From contig NC_015977.1 in assembly GCF_000225345.1 (NCBI RefSeq), positions 2,897,501 to 2,961,500 on the forward strand: a stretch of 64,000 bases of DNA, written 5' to 3'. Both the position numbers and the translations under genes were made by a program. Source of the stretch: Roseburia hominis A2-183 (GTDB lineage: Bacteria; Bacillota; Clostridia; Lachnospirales; Lachnospiraceae). Each line of letters starts with the position of its first letter. The first letter of the stretch is position 1. Below, piece after piece: positions 9,167 to 18,371 of the stretch. The notes beneath the pieces were generated by a model that made no database searches, was not told the DNA's origin, and worked only from the letters and a program-made list of their open reading frames with translations.

Positions 9167-9388
9167 ATGGCAGATAAAAAAATCATGACACCGGAAGAAA
9201 AAGCACTTTTACAGGCAAGACACCGCCAGGAAGAAGCCGAAGCAAGAAATCGCAAAAAAGAACGTGATGCCAGAACACACAGGTTAGTCCAGGAAGGAGC
9301 AATTCTGGAAAGTATTGTTCCCCATATTAAAGAAATGGATTTAGATTCCCTGAAACGGGAGCTGATGATCCGGCTACGGGGAATGTAA
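9167..9388 (+). CDS. DUF3847-like small mobilisation-region protein
   Basis: A 73-residue, strongly charged, helical protein (EEKALLQARHRQEEAEARNRK). The first half is probably coiled; the second half is a short globular tail with IKEMDLDSLKRELMIRLRG. The ATG at 9167 is used because AAAGGAGG lies 8 nt upstream; a GTG at 9158 is inside the site. A relative is encoded at 28557-28871, in the same position before an oriT and a MobA/L relaxase. The shared position suggests a relaxosome accessory or regulatory role, which is inferred. Confidence 0.65.
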   Translation: MADKKIMTPEEKALLQARHRQEEAEARNRKKERDARTHRLVQEGAILESIVPHIKEMDLDSLKRELMIRLRGM

Positions 9389-9407
9389 ACGCACAAGTTC
9401 CACTCCC

Positions 9408-9449
9408 GAAGGGCGCACTTACTCACCACCTGATAAATCAGGCAGTGGT
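9408..9449 (-). other. oriT: RSF1010-like oriT (nic region plus inverted repeat)
   Basis: The minus strand reads TAAGTGCGCCCTTC across 9408-9421, matching the TAAGTGCGCCCT nic consensus of MobQ/RSF1010-type relaxases. On the expected side is an inverted repeat: CCTGAT (9429-9434), AA, ATCAGG (9437-9442), extended by ACCA/TGGT outside. It sits between DUF3847 and the relaxase gene. The match is by eye to the known consensus; nicking is inferred. Confidence 0.7.
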
Positions 9450-9525
9450 ATCCCCTTCGGGGCTCGTGCGCTCTGCCGAGGGCTTTATCCGCTGTTGCAG
9501 GCAACATCGAAAGGAGGTGCCAGAT

Positions 9526-11235
9526 ATGGCAATTTATCATATGCAAGCCAAAGTCGTCAGCCGTGGTTCCGGTCGATCTGCTGTTGCTGCTTCTGCTTAT
9601 ATGAGCTGTAGCCGCATGTACAATGATTATGACGGCATCCAGCATGACTATACCAGAAAGCAGGGGCTGATCTATCAGGAGGTGATGCTTCCTCCAATGG
9701 CTCCATTGGAATGGAATGACCGGGAACAACTCTGGAATGCTGTGGAAGAAAACGAAAAGACCAAAGACAGCCGACTTGCAAGAGAATTTGTTGTCGCACT
9801 CCCCGTTGAGTTGGATAAAGACAGCAATATTTCTCTTCTTCAGGATTTTATTAAAAAGAATTTTGTAGATATGGGGATGTGTGCTGATTTTGCCATTCAC
9901 AATACAGATGGTCACAATCCCCATGCACACATTCTTCTTACTGTCCGACCACTAAATGAAAATGGAACATGGCAGTATAAAACCGAAAAAGAATATCTCT
10001 GTATCAAAGATGGAGAAGAAAAAGGATTTACTGCTTCTGAATTTAAAACTGCTCAGAAACAGGGATGGGAAAAGCAATATCGCTATAAAGTTGGGAAAAA
10101 GAAAGAATATCTGACTTCCTCTGTTGCACAGGAAAAAGGATATGAACGGAATGATAAACACCCCAAGAGCAGCCGATATGGCAGACAGAATCCTATTTCC
10201 GAACAATGGAACAGTGATGAACAACTTTGCATCTGGCGGGCAAACTGGGCAGATGCCGTAAATGAAATGCTTGCACGTAATCAGATAAATGCTACCATTG
10301 ATCACCGCAGCTTTGCAGATCAGGGAATCACCGAACAGCCAACCATCCATGAAGGCTACATTGCCCAGAATATGGAAAAGAAAGGCATGATAGCAGACCG
10401 CTGTGAAATCAACCGTCAGATTCGTGCGGATAACAAAATGCTCCGAGAATTAAAAGCAAAAGTAGCAAAACTGGCTGAAGCTGTAGAAAAGTCTATTCCA
10501 ATAATTGCAGAAACATTGGAAGCAATCCGAAATCACATGATTTTTACACAATATCATTTGCTCCACAATGAGATGCAAAAAGAAGTGATCCATGACTGGA
10601 TGAATCATTTTAATCCAATACTGAATAAATACAACACCGTTAAAAAGAAACTCAAAGCTAAAGTTACAGAGCGGAAAGAACTGAATGTGAAAAAAGAGAA
10701 AACCAGTATTTTGAATCCCATCCAGCATATAAAATTGAATCAGCAGCTTACCACTATTACCGAAGAAATCGAAGAACTGAAATCAAGGAAAGAGCAGCTA
10801 ATCTTCCAAGCAGAATGCTCTACCGATAAAGATATGACGAATCTATCCAAAAAATATGACCAGATGAATAACAATCTGGATATCCTGGATTCTCAGGACA
10901 TCTCGCTCAAAAAACAGCTTGAAAAAGATGCCGCCGCTTTCCGGGAAGAAAAATTTCGTCCTGAACCAGAACAGTACACAGAATTGCTGGATACCAGAAT
11001 CCAGATACGTCCTGATTTTCGGGATAAGCTGATTGAACAACTCAAAGGTACTTTCGGTAAATATTACGACTATCACCGTCGTGATATTGCCGCCAATGAG
11101 GTGGATTATCTCAATGTGGAGGATCCTGATGTTTTCTCCCATCGTGCATGGGAACTTAAATATCAGAGAGAACAGGAAATGCGGCGAAATCAGTCTGCTC
11201 GGACTAAGAAAAGGTCACATGATATGGAATTGTAA
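9526..11235 (+). CDS. mobA: MobA/MobL family relaxase
   Basis: A 569-residue conjugative nickase. The N-terminal domain begins MAIYHMQAKVVSRG, has the motif I tyrosine region near residue 25, and carries the three-histidine motif with H125, H133 and H135 (HNTDGHNPHAH). The C-terminal half is a long coiled-coil region (about residues 310-500). It would cut the oriT just upstream and pilot single-stranded DNA through a transfer channel supplied in trans. The ATG at 9526 follows AAAGGAGGTGCCAGAT, a leader identical to that of the DUF3847 gene. No type IV secretion genes are adjacent, so the module is mobilisable rather than self-transmissible. Confidence 0.88.
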   Translation: MAIYHMQAKVVSRGSGRSAVAASAYMSCSRMYNDYDGIQHDYTRKQGLIYQEVMLPPMAPLEWNDREQLWNAVEENEKTKDSRLAREFVVALPVELDKDSNISLLQDFIKKNFVDMGMCADFAIHNTDGHNPHAHILLTVRPLNENGTWQYKTEKEYLCIKDGEEKGFTASEFKTAQKQGWEKQYRYKVGKKKEYLTSSVAQEKGYERNDKHPKSSRYGRQNPISEQWNSDEQLCIWRANWADAVNEMLARNQINATIDHRSFADQGITEQPTIHEGYIAQNMEKKGMIADRCEINRQIRADNKMLRELKAKVAKLAEAVEKSIPIIAETLEAIRNHMIFTQYHLLHNEMQKEVIHDWMNHFNPILNKYNTVKKKLKAKVTERKELNVKKEKTSILNPIQHIKLNQQLTTITEEIEELKSRKEQLIFQAECSTDKDMTNLSKKYDQMNNNLDILDSQDISLKKQLEKDAAAFREEKFRPEPEQYTELLDTRIQIRPDFRDKLIEQLKGTFGKYYDYHRRDIAANEVDYLNVEDPDVFSHRAWELKYQREQEMRRNQSARTKKRSHDMEL

Positions 11236-11246
11236 TCATCTAAAGT

Positions 11247-11280
11247 ATTGTCCTGGCACCATAAATGGTGCCGAGACAAT
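11247..11280. terminator. Strong hairpin after the relaxase gene
   Basis: GGCACCAT (11255-11262), AA, ATGGTGCC (11265-11272), extended by ATTGTC/GACAAT at the outside. It lies 12 nt past the relaxase stop. There is no T run, so it may be a transcript-stabilising or terminating hairpin. Confidence 0.5.
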
Positions 11281-11436
11281 GAATAATATTCACACATTAT
11301 TATTTTAATATTCCAACTATTTACTTTTATTTGAAATCTAAGTCATAGTCTAGCATTTTCAATGCCTATACTATCAACATTCTTTTTCTTCGATTAAATA
11401 GACACTGTCTGCTAAAACAATCAAGCTACAACGATT

Positions 11437-14400
11437 TTACTGTTCAATCTTTTTCTGTATGAAATGTTCAATAACATTATTGAACATAATGTCATCAAAT
11501 TTTTCTCCTGAAAATACGTTATCACAAATTTCTATTAACCAATCGACATCTTTGACCGGAAGCTTGTTCTTCAATAAACAAAGCATTTCCGTAATGTTGA
11601 GCTGAATATCTTGCGTTTGAGCTGCAAGATAACACGCATCTTCTGGTTCCGTCAACAACTCCACAGATTTAGAATATATCCATAGTTCTTCTGCAATATA
11701 TCCTATTGGAAGTTCATCGACATCGGTGACTTTTTTTTCAGGCAAATCATATTTTTCACTAAAGCAGTCAAGCATTTGTGCTGTCACATTCACAGGATAT
11801 GGAGGCACCAGTTTATCAAGCAATGAATGATTTTCTGATTCGATTGCCTTCTTGACGTCAACGAGCATCCGTCGAGGGAACTGTAAAGCAGTAGAATCTA
11901 TTTCTTTGGACTCGTTTGCAGATAATATGACTAGGTAATCAAAGGGAGCATCAGCAAATGCGATACAGCCCAGAAGCCATTCGGTTAAATTGCTTTCCGA
12001 TGCCATATCAAAATTACCAACTATGATGGGATAATAGCTCAACATGTCAATGGTGTAAATCTGATCAGGAAAATGAATCGAATACTTTGATTCTAATTCC
12101 GACAATCCGTCTTCTACTATCTTTCTCTCATCCCGACAATGCCCGTCATACCAATTGCTAATTTGATATTTATTAAAATACTTATTTGGCGAATGTGTCT
12201 GGTAGTAGCTACAGCACATTATTAGTCGCTCTATGTTTTGTGTTTCCATAACACAAATAGTCAACTGTCTTTCCTGAAAGCTAAAATCAATTGCAATTTC
12301 TGCAAAGTAATTCTGCATTGTCACAAGAGCACTTTGAGCTATTGTGAGGTTAACCATAGCCAATCTTTGTTTTTGTTCATTCTTAATGAGGAACCCTGCA
12401 AACTGATTCATAAAGTTTTGTATGCTTTGAAAGTATTTACTCTTTATTTTTCCTAACCTCTCGGGCACTGTAGCTTTTTCTTCAAAAGGACGATCTTCTT
12501 TAGGATATCGCTTTTCACCAGTAGTAATTAGGGCAAATTCTTCACGAAGTTGATCTACCTCCCCGGCCAAACTCCCTAATGGTTTTCCGCCAAGGAGTTT
12601 GTAAATACAGGCACAGCACTTATCTGCAAGCAAACATATATGTTCTCTCACATCAAACCAGTAATTTAACCATTCTGTCGCGGTATCAAATTCGTAATTG
12701 CTCATAATGGTCTTGTTCCATAGCGACGTAAGATTCTGATGGAACATGATTACAATATTTTTAATGGGCATTTCTTTATGTGCATCGTCGGGAACAGGAT
12801 AAGCCGAGAGCAAATCAACTGTCGGCTTGAGAGCATCCGCGCAATACAAATCAAAAATAGGCAAGGCTTTACAAAGGAATTTCAGCCTTGAGACGCTCTG
12901 CTCATTTCCCGTTTTAATATTGTGCAATCGAAGGATATATTCAATGTGAATCGCTTTTTTTTCGGAATCAATAAATACCCTATGTGATCTGGTCCACTGC
13001 TTAAGGTACGTAAGAATACTCTTAAGATTTCGTTCCACAAATTCCATATATTTCTCTCTGTTCCCGCAGTAGGAGAGATACATCAGCGTAGAAACGCACT
13101 CCAGCGTCAATTTTTCTGGCTTGCTCCAAAGATCGTCCAGAGAAAATCCGGCCGATACATTCCACTCTGGATTGATGTTATAGATCCACTCAGAAATGGA
13201 GGTATAGGACGTGATGTCCTTTATTCCGTCAAAACGAAAGGTGCGCATTTTCCTATATAAACAATCGCAGAAAATATAGACATACGTTTCCTGCAAACAG
13301 CAGGTGGGAATACGCTCCCGTAATCGGCAAAGATATTCTATATTCTTATTATCCGGAAATGTTTCCCGCATTTTGTCCAGCGTATCCATCGACACACCGA
13401 AATCCTCGAATACAGCAAAGGGGCACATTTCGGTCGATAGAAGAAAAAGACCGCCGTGGGCATCTGCATCGTCAAACGCAGCCCGGTTAGAAAGGAAATA
13501 CTGCATCACACTCCCTGAAAAAAGCCCCTGTATTGCAGAAGTATAGTTTGAAAGGTCTTTTTCATCCCATAGACTCTCGACCGCATCGCGGAAAAACGTT
13601 TCTTTGTTCAGGGTAAACTCCGGCAGATGAGAAAACAGTATCGATAGGTCCGCTTTGTCCGCCATTTTCATAACTGAAATGGCGGTATTGTCAATTGGCA
13701 GGAATTCATGCAGCCTCTTAACAACGTGCTTTGACCGAATGGGATGTAGCCCCTCAATATACCCACTCTCTTCATTTACATGCACAAGGAACTCCGATTC
13801 CATACCTTTTAAAAGCTCCCCAAAATCCGAGCCAGAGTCTTCTGATTGACTCGCAGAAAGTTTGATAGCAGAAAGCCTGACTCCGCAAAGATCTGCAAAA
13901 CATACTTTGCGTAAGATTTCACATTTTGCTTTGCCAGAAGATGATTGTCCTATTTCGGATATTTGTGAGGCTATTCTTTCTGATAACATCTCACCATGAG
14001 TAAGCAAGTAGACATACTCTATAAGTAGTTGCCTTTCTGCAATCTTATTCCATGCTCTTTGCCAGCTTGTTATGCTTGGGTGAAGTTGCTTAGCCTCTCT
14101 GAATAGATTGAATATCTCTATTGCTTCCTTTTCTTCTAAAACCGGCTTAATTACTTTCAAAGACTGGATATTGCTCAAGTCACCACTATAATTATACCAA
14201 TCCATCTCTCGCGATGTGATGAGCAACTTATAATGACAATGCAATTCGGATTGTAAGAGCTGAACAAGATAATTCCATTTGCTGAGATGGTTATCCAGAT
14301 TGTCAATTAAGATAAGAATCTTTTCACCAAGCTGAATTCTTGCTTTGAAATATTGGACAATATTCCCAATTTCTTTTATCTCATCACACCATAGTAACTG

Positions 14401-15384
14401 ATATGGTATATATTCATTTTGGAGAATATAAGCTGCCCGCAAAGCCAGCGTGGTTTTTCCTTGCCCACTAGAAGCTTTAATTACAGTAACCATGTTTTCG
14501 CAAATAGAATTAATAACATCTTTTTCTAAACTCGGTCGTTTGATTGGAAACCCACTTACTATATCTGCTGGTGTTGCTTTTTTCCCTTCGTAAAAACTAC
14601 ACCCTTCATCAATGCTAGGCTTAGAGTAGTCCAGTTTACGAATCCAACTATGAGCTGGATTTTGAGGACCCTTACTGATATCTATTTTGACAGATTGGAT
14701 TTTGGAATCTAATTCTGCTTTTGTCACATAGGCCCGCTGCTCCATTTTTTCAAAGCAAAGAATTTTTATGCTATTTGCAAATAATGAAACATTGTCTGTG
14801 TTAATCTCATAAATTCTAATTAAGGTTTTTTCAATTTCAGTAGCAAGTATAGATTTTTCAATCTTCTCAAATGACAGATGTGAAATAAATTTATCGAAAT
14901 CATAAACAGACCAATTCCAAGAAGGATTGTTTTTCTTGATATTTGAAATCACGCCAGCCCAATGGGTGCGTGATTTTTCGTCTAACTTAGATGCAAATAT
15001 CTTACTTAGATGGCCTTTTGCAACAGGGAAATCGTAAACAAGCTTAAAAAATCTATTTTGATCCAGCAAATATGCTTCAAGAAAATTTTTGAGCACATCA
15101 GTTAAAAAGCTGGCATCCTGTTTGTTGACAGAATATTTCAACTGTATATGAGTAATATCATTACTACCATTTTTCTGCATGATACAATCAATATCTTCAA
15201 TCCCCTCAAGCTGGAAAAAATTGCTTGGATTTGATGACGAAAGAATTAAATAACACGAATACAAAAATTGATATGAATACCCCCTGAGTGCAATTTGTCC
15301 GCCATCCCTAGAAATACTTAATTCCTGAATATTTGCTTTTGGAGCTGTAATCTTTTTGTTTTTCTTCTTTGTGCTTTTTCCCAT
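11437..15384 (-). CDS. Avs-like nuclease-STAND NTPase, probable antiphage defence protein
   Basis: A 1315-residue multidomain protein. Residues about 28-120 fit a DUF4297/Cap4-type PD-(D/E)xK nuclease: IALRGYSYQF, then E60 and D64 in EGIEDID, then HIQLKYS with Q81 and K83. A STAND P-loop NTPase follows, with Walker A KASSGQGKTT (303-312), Walker B ILILIDNLDN (about 356-365) and LLITSRE near 388. The remaining 800 residues are helical with no named repeats, the place where Avs proteins hold their ligand-sensing domain. Known Avs proteins of this plan bind a viral protein, tetramerise and cut DNA. That role is inferred here. It is a single gene, flanked by mobile DNA on both sides. The stretch encoding residues about 510-800 (12.98-13.86 kb) is visibly more GC-rich than both ends. 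Confidence 0.75.
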   Translation of the reverse strand: MGKSTKKKNKKITAPKANIQELSISRDGGQIALRGYSYQFLYSCYLILSSSNPSNFFQLEGIEDIDCIMQKNGSNDITHIQLKYSVNKQDASFLTDVLKNFLEAYLLDQNRFFKLVYDFPVAKGHLSKIFASKLDEKSRTHWAGVISNIKKNNPSWNWSVYDFDKFISHLSFEKIEKSILATEIEKTLIRIYEINTDNVSLFANSIKILCFEKMEQRAYVTKAELDSKIQSVKIDISKGPQNPAHSWIRKLDYSKPSIDEGCSFYEGKKATPADIVSGFPIKRPSLEKDVINSICENMVTVIKASSGQGKTTLALRAAYILQNEYIPYQLLWCDEIKEIGNIVQYFKARIQLGEKILILIDNLDNHLSKWNYLVQLLQSELHCHYKLLITSREMDWYNYSGDLSNIQSLKVIKPVLEEKEAIEIFNLFREAKQLHPSITSWQRAWNKIAERQLLIEYVYLLTHGEMLSERIASQISEIGQSSSGKAKCEILRKVCFADLCGVRLSAIKLSASQSEDSGSDFGELLKGMESEFLVHVNEESGYIEGLHPIRSKHVVKRLHEFLPIDNTAISVMKMADKADLSILFSHLPEFTLNKETFFRDAVESLWDEKDLSNYTSAIQGLFSGSVMQYFLSNRAAFDDADAHGGLFLLSTEMCPFAVFEDFGVSMDTLDKMRETFPDNKNIEYLCRLRERIPTCCLQETYVYIFCDCLYRKMRTFRFDGIKDITSYTSISEWIYNINPEWNVSAGFSLDDLWSKPEKLTLECVSTLMYLSYCGNREKYMEFVERNLKSILTYLKQWTRSHRVFIDSEKKAIHIEYILRLHNIKTGNEQSVSRLKFLCKALPIFDLYCADALKPTVDLLSAYPVPDDAHKEMPIKNIVIMFHQNLTSLWNKTIMSNYEFDTATEWLNYWFDVREHICLLADKCCACIYKLLGGKPLGSLAGEVDQLREEFALITTGEKRYPKEDRPFEEKATVPERLGKIKSKYFQSIQNFMNQFAGFLIKNEQKQRLAMVNLTIAQSALVTMQNYFAEIAIDFSFQERQLTICVMETQNIERLIMCCSYYQTHSPNKYFNKYQISNWYDGHCRDERKIVEDGLSELESKYSIHFPDQIYTIDMLSYYPIIVGNFDMASESNLTEWLLGCIAFADAPFDYLVILSANESKEIDSTALQFPRRMLVDVKKAIESENHSLLDKLVPPYPVNVTAQMLDCFSEKYDLPEKKVTDVDELPIGYIAEELWIYSKSVELLTEPEDACYLAAQTQDIQLNITEMLCLLKNKLPVKDVDWLIEICDNVFSGEKFDDIMFNNVIEHFIQKKIEQ

Positions 15385-15615
15385 ATTTTTCCTTTCGTTC
15401 TCTTATTACATCTACACGTGCTCTAATCTGTACTTATCAAATTTTCCAATTCAGAATATCGAACGATTCTATTTCTATTAGGAAGTTTAATGGCATTCAT
15501 CAATTCCATTTCCTTGTAATGAATAAAACATTTTAGATACTATAATAAAAAAATCCCGTTGCTTTAATAATACCATCTTCTTAACCCATTTTCTATATAA
15601 TCTCTTCCAAACAGC

Positions 15616-15639
15616 GAAAAGCTCCCGAAGGAGCTTTCC
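15616..15639 (-). terminator. Intrinsic terminator after tnpV
   Basis: On the minus strand GAAAGCTCC-TTCG-GGAGCTTTTC forms a tight hairpin with a TTCG tetraloop just past the tnpV stop, with T-rich sequence following. Confidence 0.65.
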
Positions 15640-15645
15640 ATTACC

Positions 15646-16017
15646 TTAAATATACACTAATTCTTTTAACACAATCTCTTCTGCAGCATTCCGGATATTG
15701 TTTACCGCTCTGACCCATTCCATCTGATCACGAGCTTTCAATTCTTCCGTAATGCCCTGCTGCTCCATCATCTGACGTACCAGAATATCCATTCTCTCCT
15801 GTGCTTCATCGTCCACAAGATTCAGATGTTCCACCAGTCTGTCTTCCAACATATACAGTGAATACATTGCCAGACGATGCTCTTTCAGATATGTTTTCCG
15901 CATCATTCCATATTTCCCATAATGCGGTTCTTCATCTGTACTGACAAGATTCGGATAGTAAATTCCGTCTGCGCCAAGTGTGTAGGTTCCACCCATTTTT
16001 TCAAATGTGCTTTTCAT
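15646..16017 (-). CDS. tnpV: TnpV-like transposon-encoded protein
   Basis: A 123-residue protein resembling TnpV, an accessory protein first named in Tn4451-type mobilisable transposons. Visible marks are GGTYTLGADGIYYPNL near the start, YGMMRKTYLKEHRLAMYSLYM in the middle (two short conserved helices) and the acidic tail NAAEEIVLKELVYI. Its role in transposition is not defined. It stands alone beside rlmD with no recombinase nearby, so it is probably a remnant or a cargo gene of a past insertion. Start: ATG at 16017 with AAGGAGG. Confidence 0.7.
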   Translation of the reverse strand: MKSTFEKMGGTYTLGADGIYYPNLVSTDEEPHYGKYGMMRKTYLKEHRLAMYSLYMLEDRLVEHLNLVDDEAQERMDILVRQMMEQQGITEELKARDQMEWVRAVNNIRNAAEEIVLKELVYI

Positions 16018-16048
16018 GTGTTATTCCTCCTTGAAATCAGCGATGTCC

Positions 16049-17785
16049 TTAGATCATCGCAAAATATTTCAGGGCAGCCTTGATAGCTTCTTCCTTCTCT
16101 TTCGGGCATTGTGGAACTCTTGCATTTTCTGATTTTGGAAGATTATAGTTTTCTCCCACTTCAATTCCACATTTGCGTTTTACCTGAGAAATATATAAAC
16201 TTGAAACCTTCAAGCCAAATTCTTTCAGCACATAATCTTTGATTTCCTGATAGGTTGCTTTCAACTCGGCACTGGTAGCATCCAGCTCGTCCAGGTCTAA
16301 GTCGATCTCTATCGTGTCATCCGGCTTCTGTTGGGACAAAAGAACAACTGTCTCAACGTGTTTCGTCCACGGGAACATATCCACCGGCTGGCACTCCTGT
16401 GCCCGGTAGCCATGCTTTGTGAGATACAAAAGATCCCGCGCCAGCGTCTCCGGATTGCAGGAAACGTAAACGACACGCTTCGGTGCCAGCGTCACCACCG
16501 AGGAGAGGAACGCCTCATCGCTTCCGGCGCGCGGCGGATCCATGAAGACGACATCCACCTCGTCTGCTCCGCTCTTCTCTCCGCGCTTCGCATCCGCGCG
16601 GTATTCCGCCATCTCTACCATGAACTGTCCCGCGTCTGCGTTGTAAAATTCGATATTTTTGACGTTGTTACACTTCGCATTTTTCACCGCATCGCGCACG
16701 GCATCGCGGTTTAATTCTACACCGATCACTTTCTTCGCTGATTTCGCGGCAATAATGCCAATCGTGCCGGTGCCGCAGTACGCATCCACAACCGTCTCGT
16801 TTCCGGTCAGCGCCGCATATGCAATGGCTTTTCCGTAGAGGAGCTCTGTCTGCACCGGATTGACCTGGTAAAACGACTTCGGCGAAATGCGGAAGGTGCA
16901 TCCACAGAGCGTATCCTCAATGTAGCCCTTACCGTAGATCACACTCTCCTTGTCGCCCAGCACCATGCTGGTGCGCTTGTCGTTCACGTTGACGATCACG
17001 GTCGAAATCTCCGGGTGAAGTTCCCGCAGCGCCATCACAAAATGATTCTTCGATGGCAGTACCGGCGAGCCAAGCACCAGGACAACCATCACCTCCCCGC
17101 TGTGGAACCCGCGGCGCACCAGCACATGGCGCAGCAGACCGTAACCGGTGTCCTCATCGTATGTCTTAATTTTAAAAGAATGCAAAAGCCCCCGGATATC
17201 ACGGATGATCGCGCCGGACAGCTCATCCTCGATCTGACAGGCATCGATATTGATGACCTCATGCGTTCCCGCTTTGTATACACCCGAAATGATCCCTCCC
17301 GGTGCCGGCTTTGCCGCTAATCTTCCCTTTTTGCCGTTTCCCTGTTTTCCGTTTGCGGCTTTACCGTTCCCACGAACGCCGGGACGACTGCCACGCTTTT
17401 TTTCAATATCAAATACGGCGTGCACCTTGTTCCGATAATGATACGGCTCGTCCATCCCCAGAATCGGCAGCACTTTGCAGAATGATCCGACCTGCTTTTG
17501 CACATATGCCTGCTTCTCCTTGAGCTGCTTCTCATACGGCATGCCTTGATAGTCACATCCACCGCATTTCTTCGCGTAAGGACAGACCGCATCTGCGCGC
17601 TCCGCCGGCTTATTCAGTTTTGCCGGTCTCGACGATTTTGCCGGTTTCGACGATTTTTCCGATTTTGTCTGCTTTCCCGTGTTTGCCGCCTTTGCCGACT
17701 TTGCCGACTTTGCCGGTTCCAACATTTTTTCCTGCGTTCCCCGCCGTTCTTCTTTCTTCTTATTTATCTGCATTTTCTTTTTCAT
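16049..17785 (-). CDS. rlmD: 23S rRNA (uracil-C5)-methyltransferase, RlmD/RumA type, with extra C-terminal domain
   Basis: An SAM-dependent RNA m5U methyltransferase. Iron-sulfur cysteines C68, C74 and C77 (CPYAKKCGGC) with a fourth in DACQIED; SAM motif VVDAYCGTGTIGI; DPPRAGSD; catalytic Cys in VYVSCNPETLARDL. Three features are unusual. The first 65 residues are a Lys/Ala/Ser-rich low-complexity tail in place of a TRAM domain. Residues about 128-160 are a Gly/Lys/Asn-rich insertion. After the methyltransferase, about 70 residues (from TYQEIKDYVL) form a small helical domain (YISQVKRKCGI) also seen in methyltransferases of mobile elements of this bacterial group. It overlaps nothing and is followed by the editing-protein gene in the same direction. 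Confidence 0.85.
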   Translation of the reverse strand: MKKKMQINKKKEERRGTQEKMLEPAKSAKSAKAANTGKQTKSEKSSKPAKSSRPAKLNKPAERADAVCPYAKKCGGCDYQGMPYEKQLKEKQAYVQKQVGSFCKVLPILGMDEPYHYRNKVHAVFDIEKKRGSRPGVRGNGKAANGKQGNGKKGRLAAKPAPGGIISGVYKAGTHEVINIDACQIEDELSGAIIRDIRGLLHSFKIKTYDEDTGYGLLRHVLVRRGFHSGEVMVVLVLGSPVLPSKNHFVMALRELHPEISTVIVNVNDKRTSMVLGDKESVIYGKGYIEDTLCGCTFRISPKSFYQVNPVQTELLYGKAIAYAALTGNETVVDAYCGTGTIGIIAAKSAKKVIGVELNRDAVRDAVKNAKCNNVKNIEFYNADAGQFMVEMAEYRADAKRGEKSGADEVDVVFMDPPRAGSDEAFLSSVVTLAPKRVVYVSCNPETLARDLLYLTKHGYRAQECQPVDMFPWTKHVETVVLLSQQKPDDTIEIDLDLDELDATSAELKATYQEIKDYVLKEFGLKVSSLYISQVKRKCGIEVGENYNLPKSENARVPQCPKEKEEAIKAALKYFAMI

Positions 17786-17791
17786 ATCTGC

Positions 17792-18343
17792 TCACTCCTG
17801 TGGTTCTTCCAATGTCACAAAGACCGGTTCGTGTTCCAGCGCCGGAACAATTTTTTCCCACATGTCTTTCTGTCTTATGCGAAGGCTGGACGTGTTGATG
17901 CACGGATGGCACCCGATGTAGTCGCCTTTCAGCACATCCCGGTCCACCAGAAGCTGGACACGGTGTTCCCTGTCGTTCATCAGACCGAGCACACTGACCG
18001 ACCCGGGCGTGATGTCTAAAAACTCCTCCATATACGTCTCTTTTGCAAAAGACAGGCGCGACGAATGGATCTGTGCCGACAGATCCTTTGTCTTAAACTT
18101 CTTATCTCCCGGTATCATCAGCAGGTAAAATGTTGTCTCCTGCCGGTTGCACAGGAACAGATTCTTGCAGATCATTGCGCCGAGCGCTTCGTCGACATCT
18201 GCACACTCTTCCATCGTCATTGCCGCCTCGTGGTCGATGCGCTCATATTCGATATTCAGTTTATCCAGAAAATCGTACGTCCGGACTTCTTTTTCCAGAC
18301 GTCCCGCGCAGTCGGCAGGACGTCCCTTCTCTAATTTTAACAT
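17792..18343 (-). CDS. Prolyl-tRNA editing protein (YbaK/ProX family)
   Basis: A 183-residue trans-editing hydrolase of the YbaK/EbsC/ProX superfamily that clears mischarged Ala- or Cys-tRNA(Pro). Family marks are HEAAMTMEE near residue 38, LGAMICKNLFLCNRQ near 54-68 with the conserved Lys, DKKFKTKDLS and the ending GCHPCINTSSLRI. Length and order match stand-alone ProX-like proteins. It lies in a minus-strand run between the MFS gene and rlmD, with a 6-nt gap to rlmD, so the two may be co-transcribed. Confidence 0.8.
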   Translation of the reverse strand: MLKLEKGRPADCAGRLEKEVRTYDFLDKLNIEYERIDHEAAMTMEECADVDEALGAMICKNLFLCNRQETTFYLLMIPGDKKFKTKDLSAQIHSSRLSFAKETYMEEFLDITPGSVSVLGLMNDREHRVQLLVDRDVLKGDYIGCHPCINTSSLRIRQKDMWEKIVPALEHEPVFVTLEEPQE

Positions 18344-18371
18344 ATGCTTACCTCGCTTTTTTCATCATACA

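Noticed and set aside
9082..9930. 282-codon minus-strand frame opposite the oriT/relaxase start
   Set aside because: It covers the oriT and the conserved relaxase domain on the opposite strand and has no site or family resemblance.
17498..18019. Plus-strand Arg/Leu-rich frame across the rlmD N-terminus
   Set aside because: Produced by the repetitive Ala/Lys/Ser codons of rlmD on the other strand.
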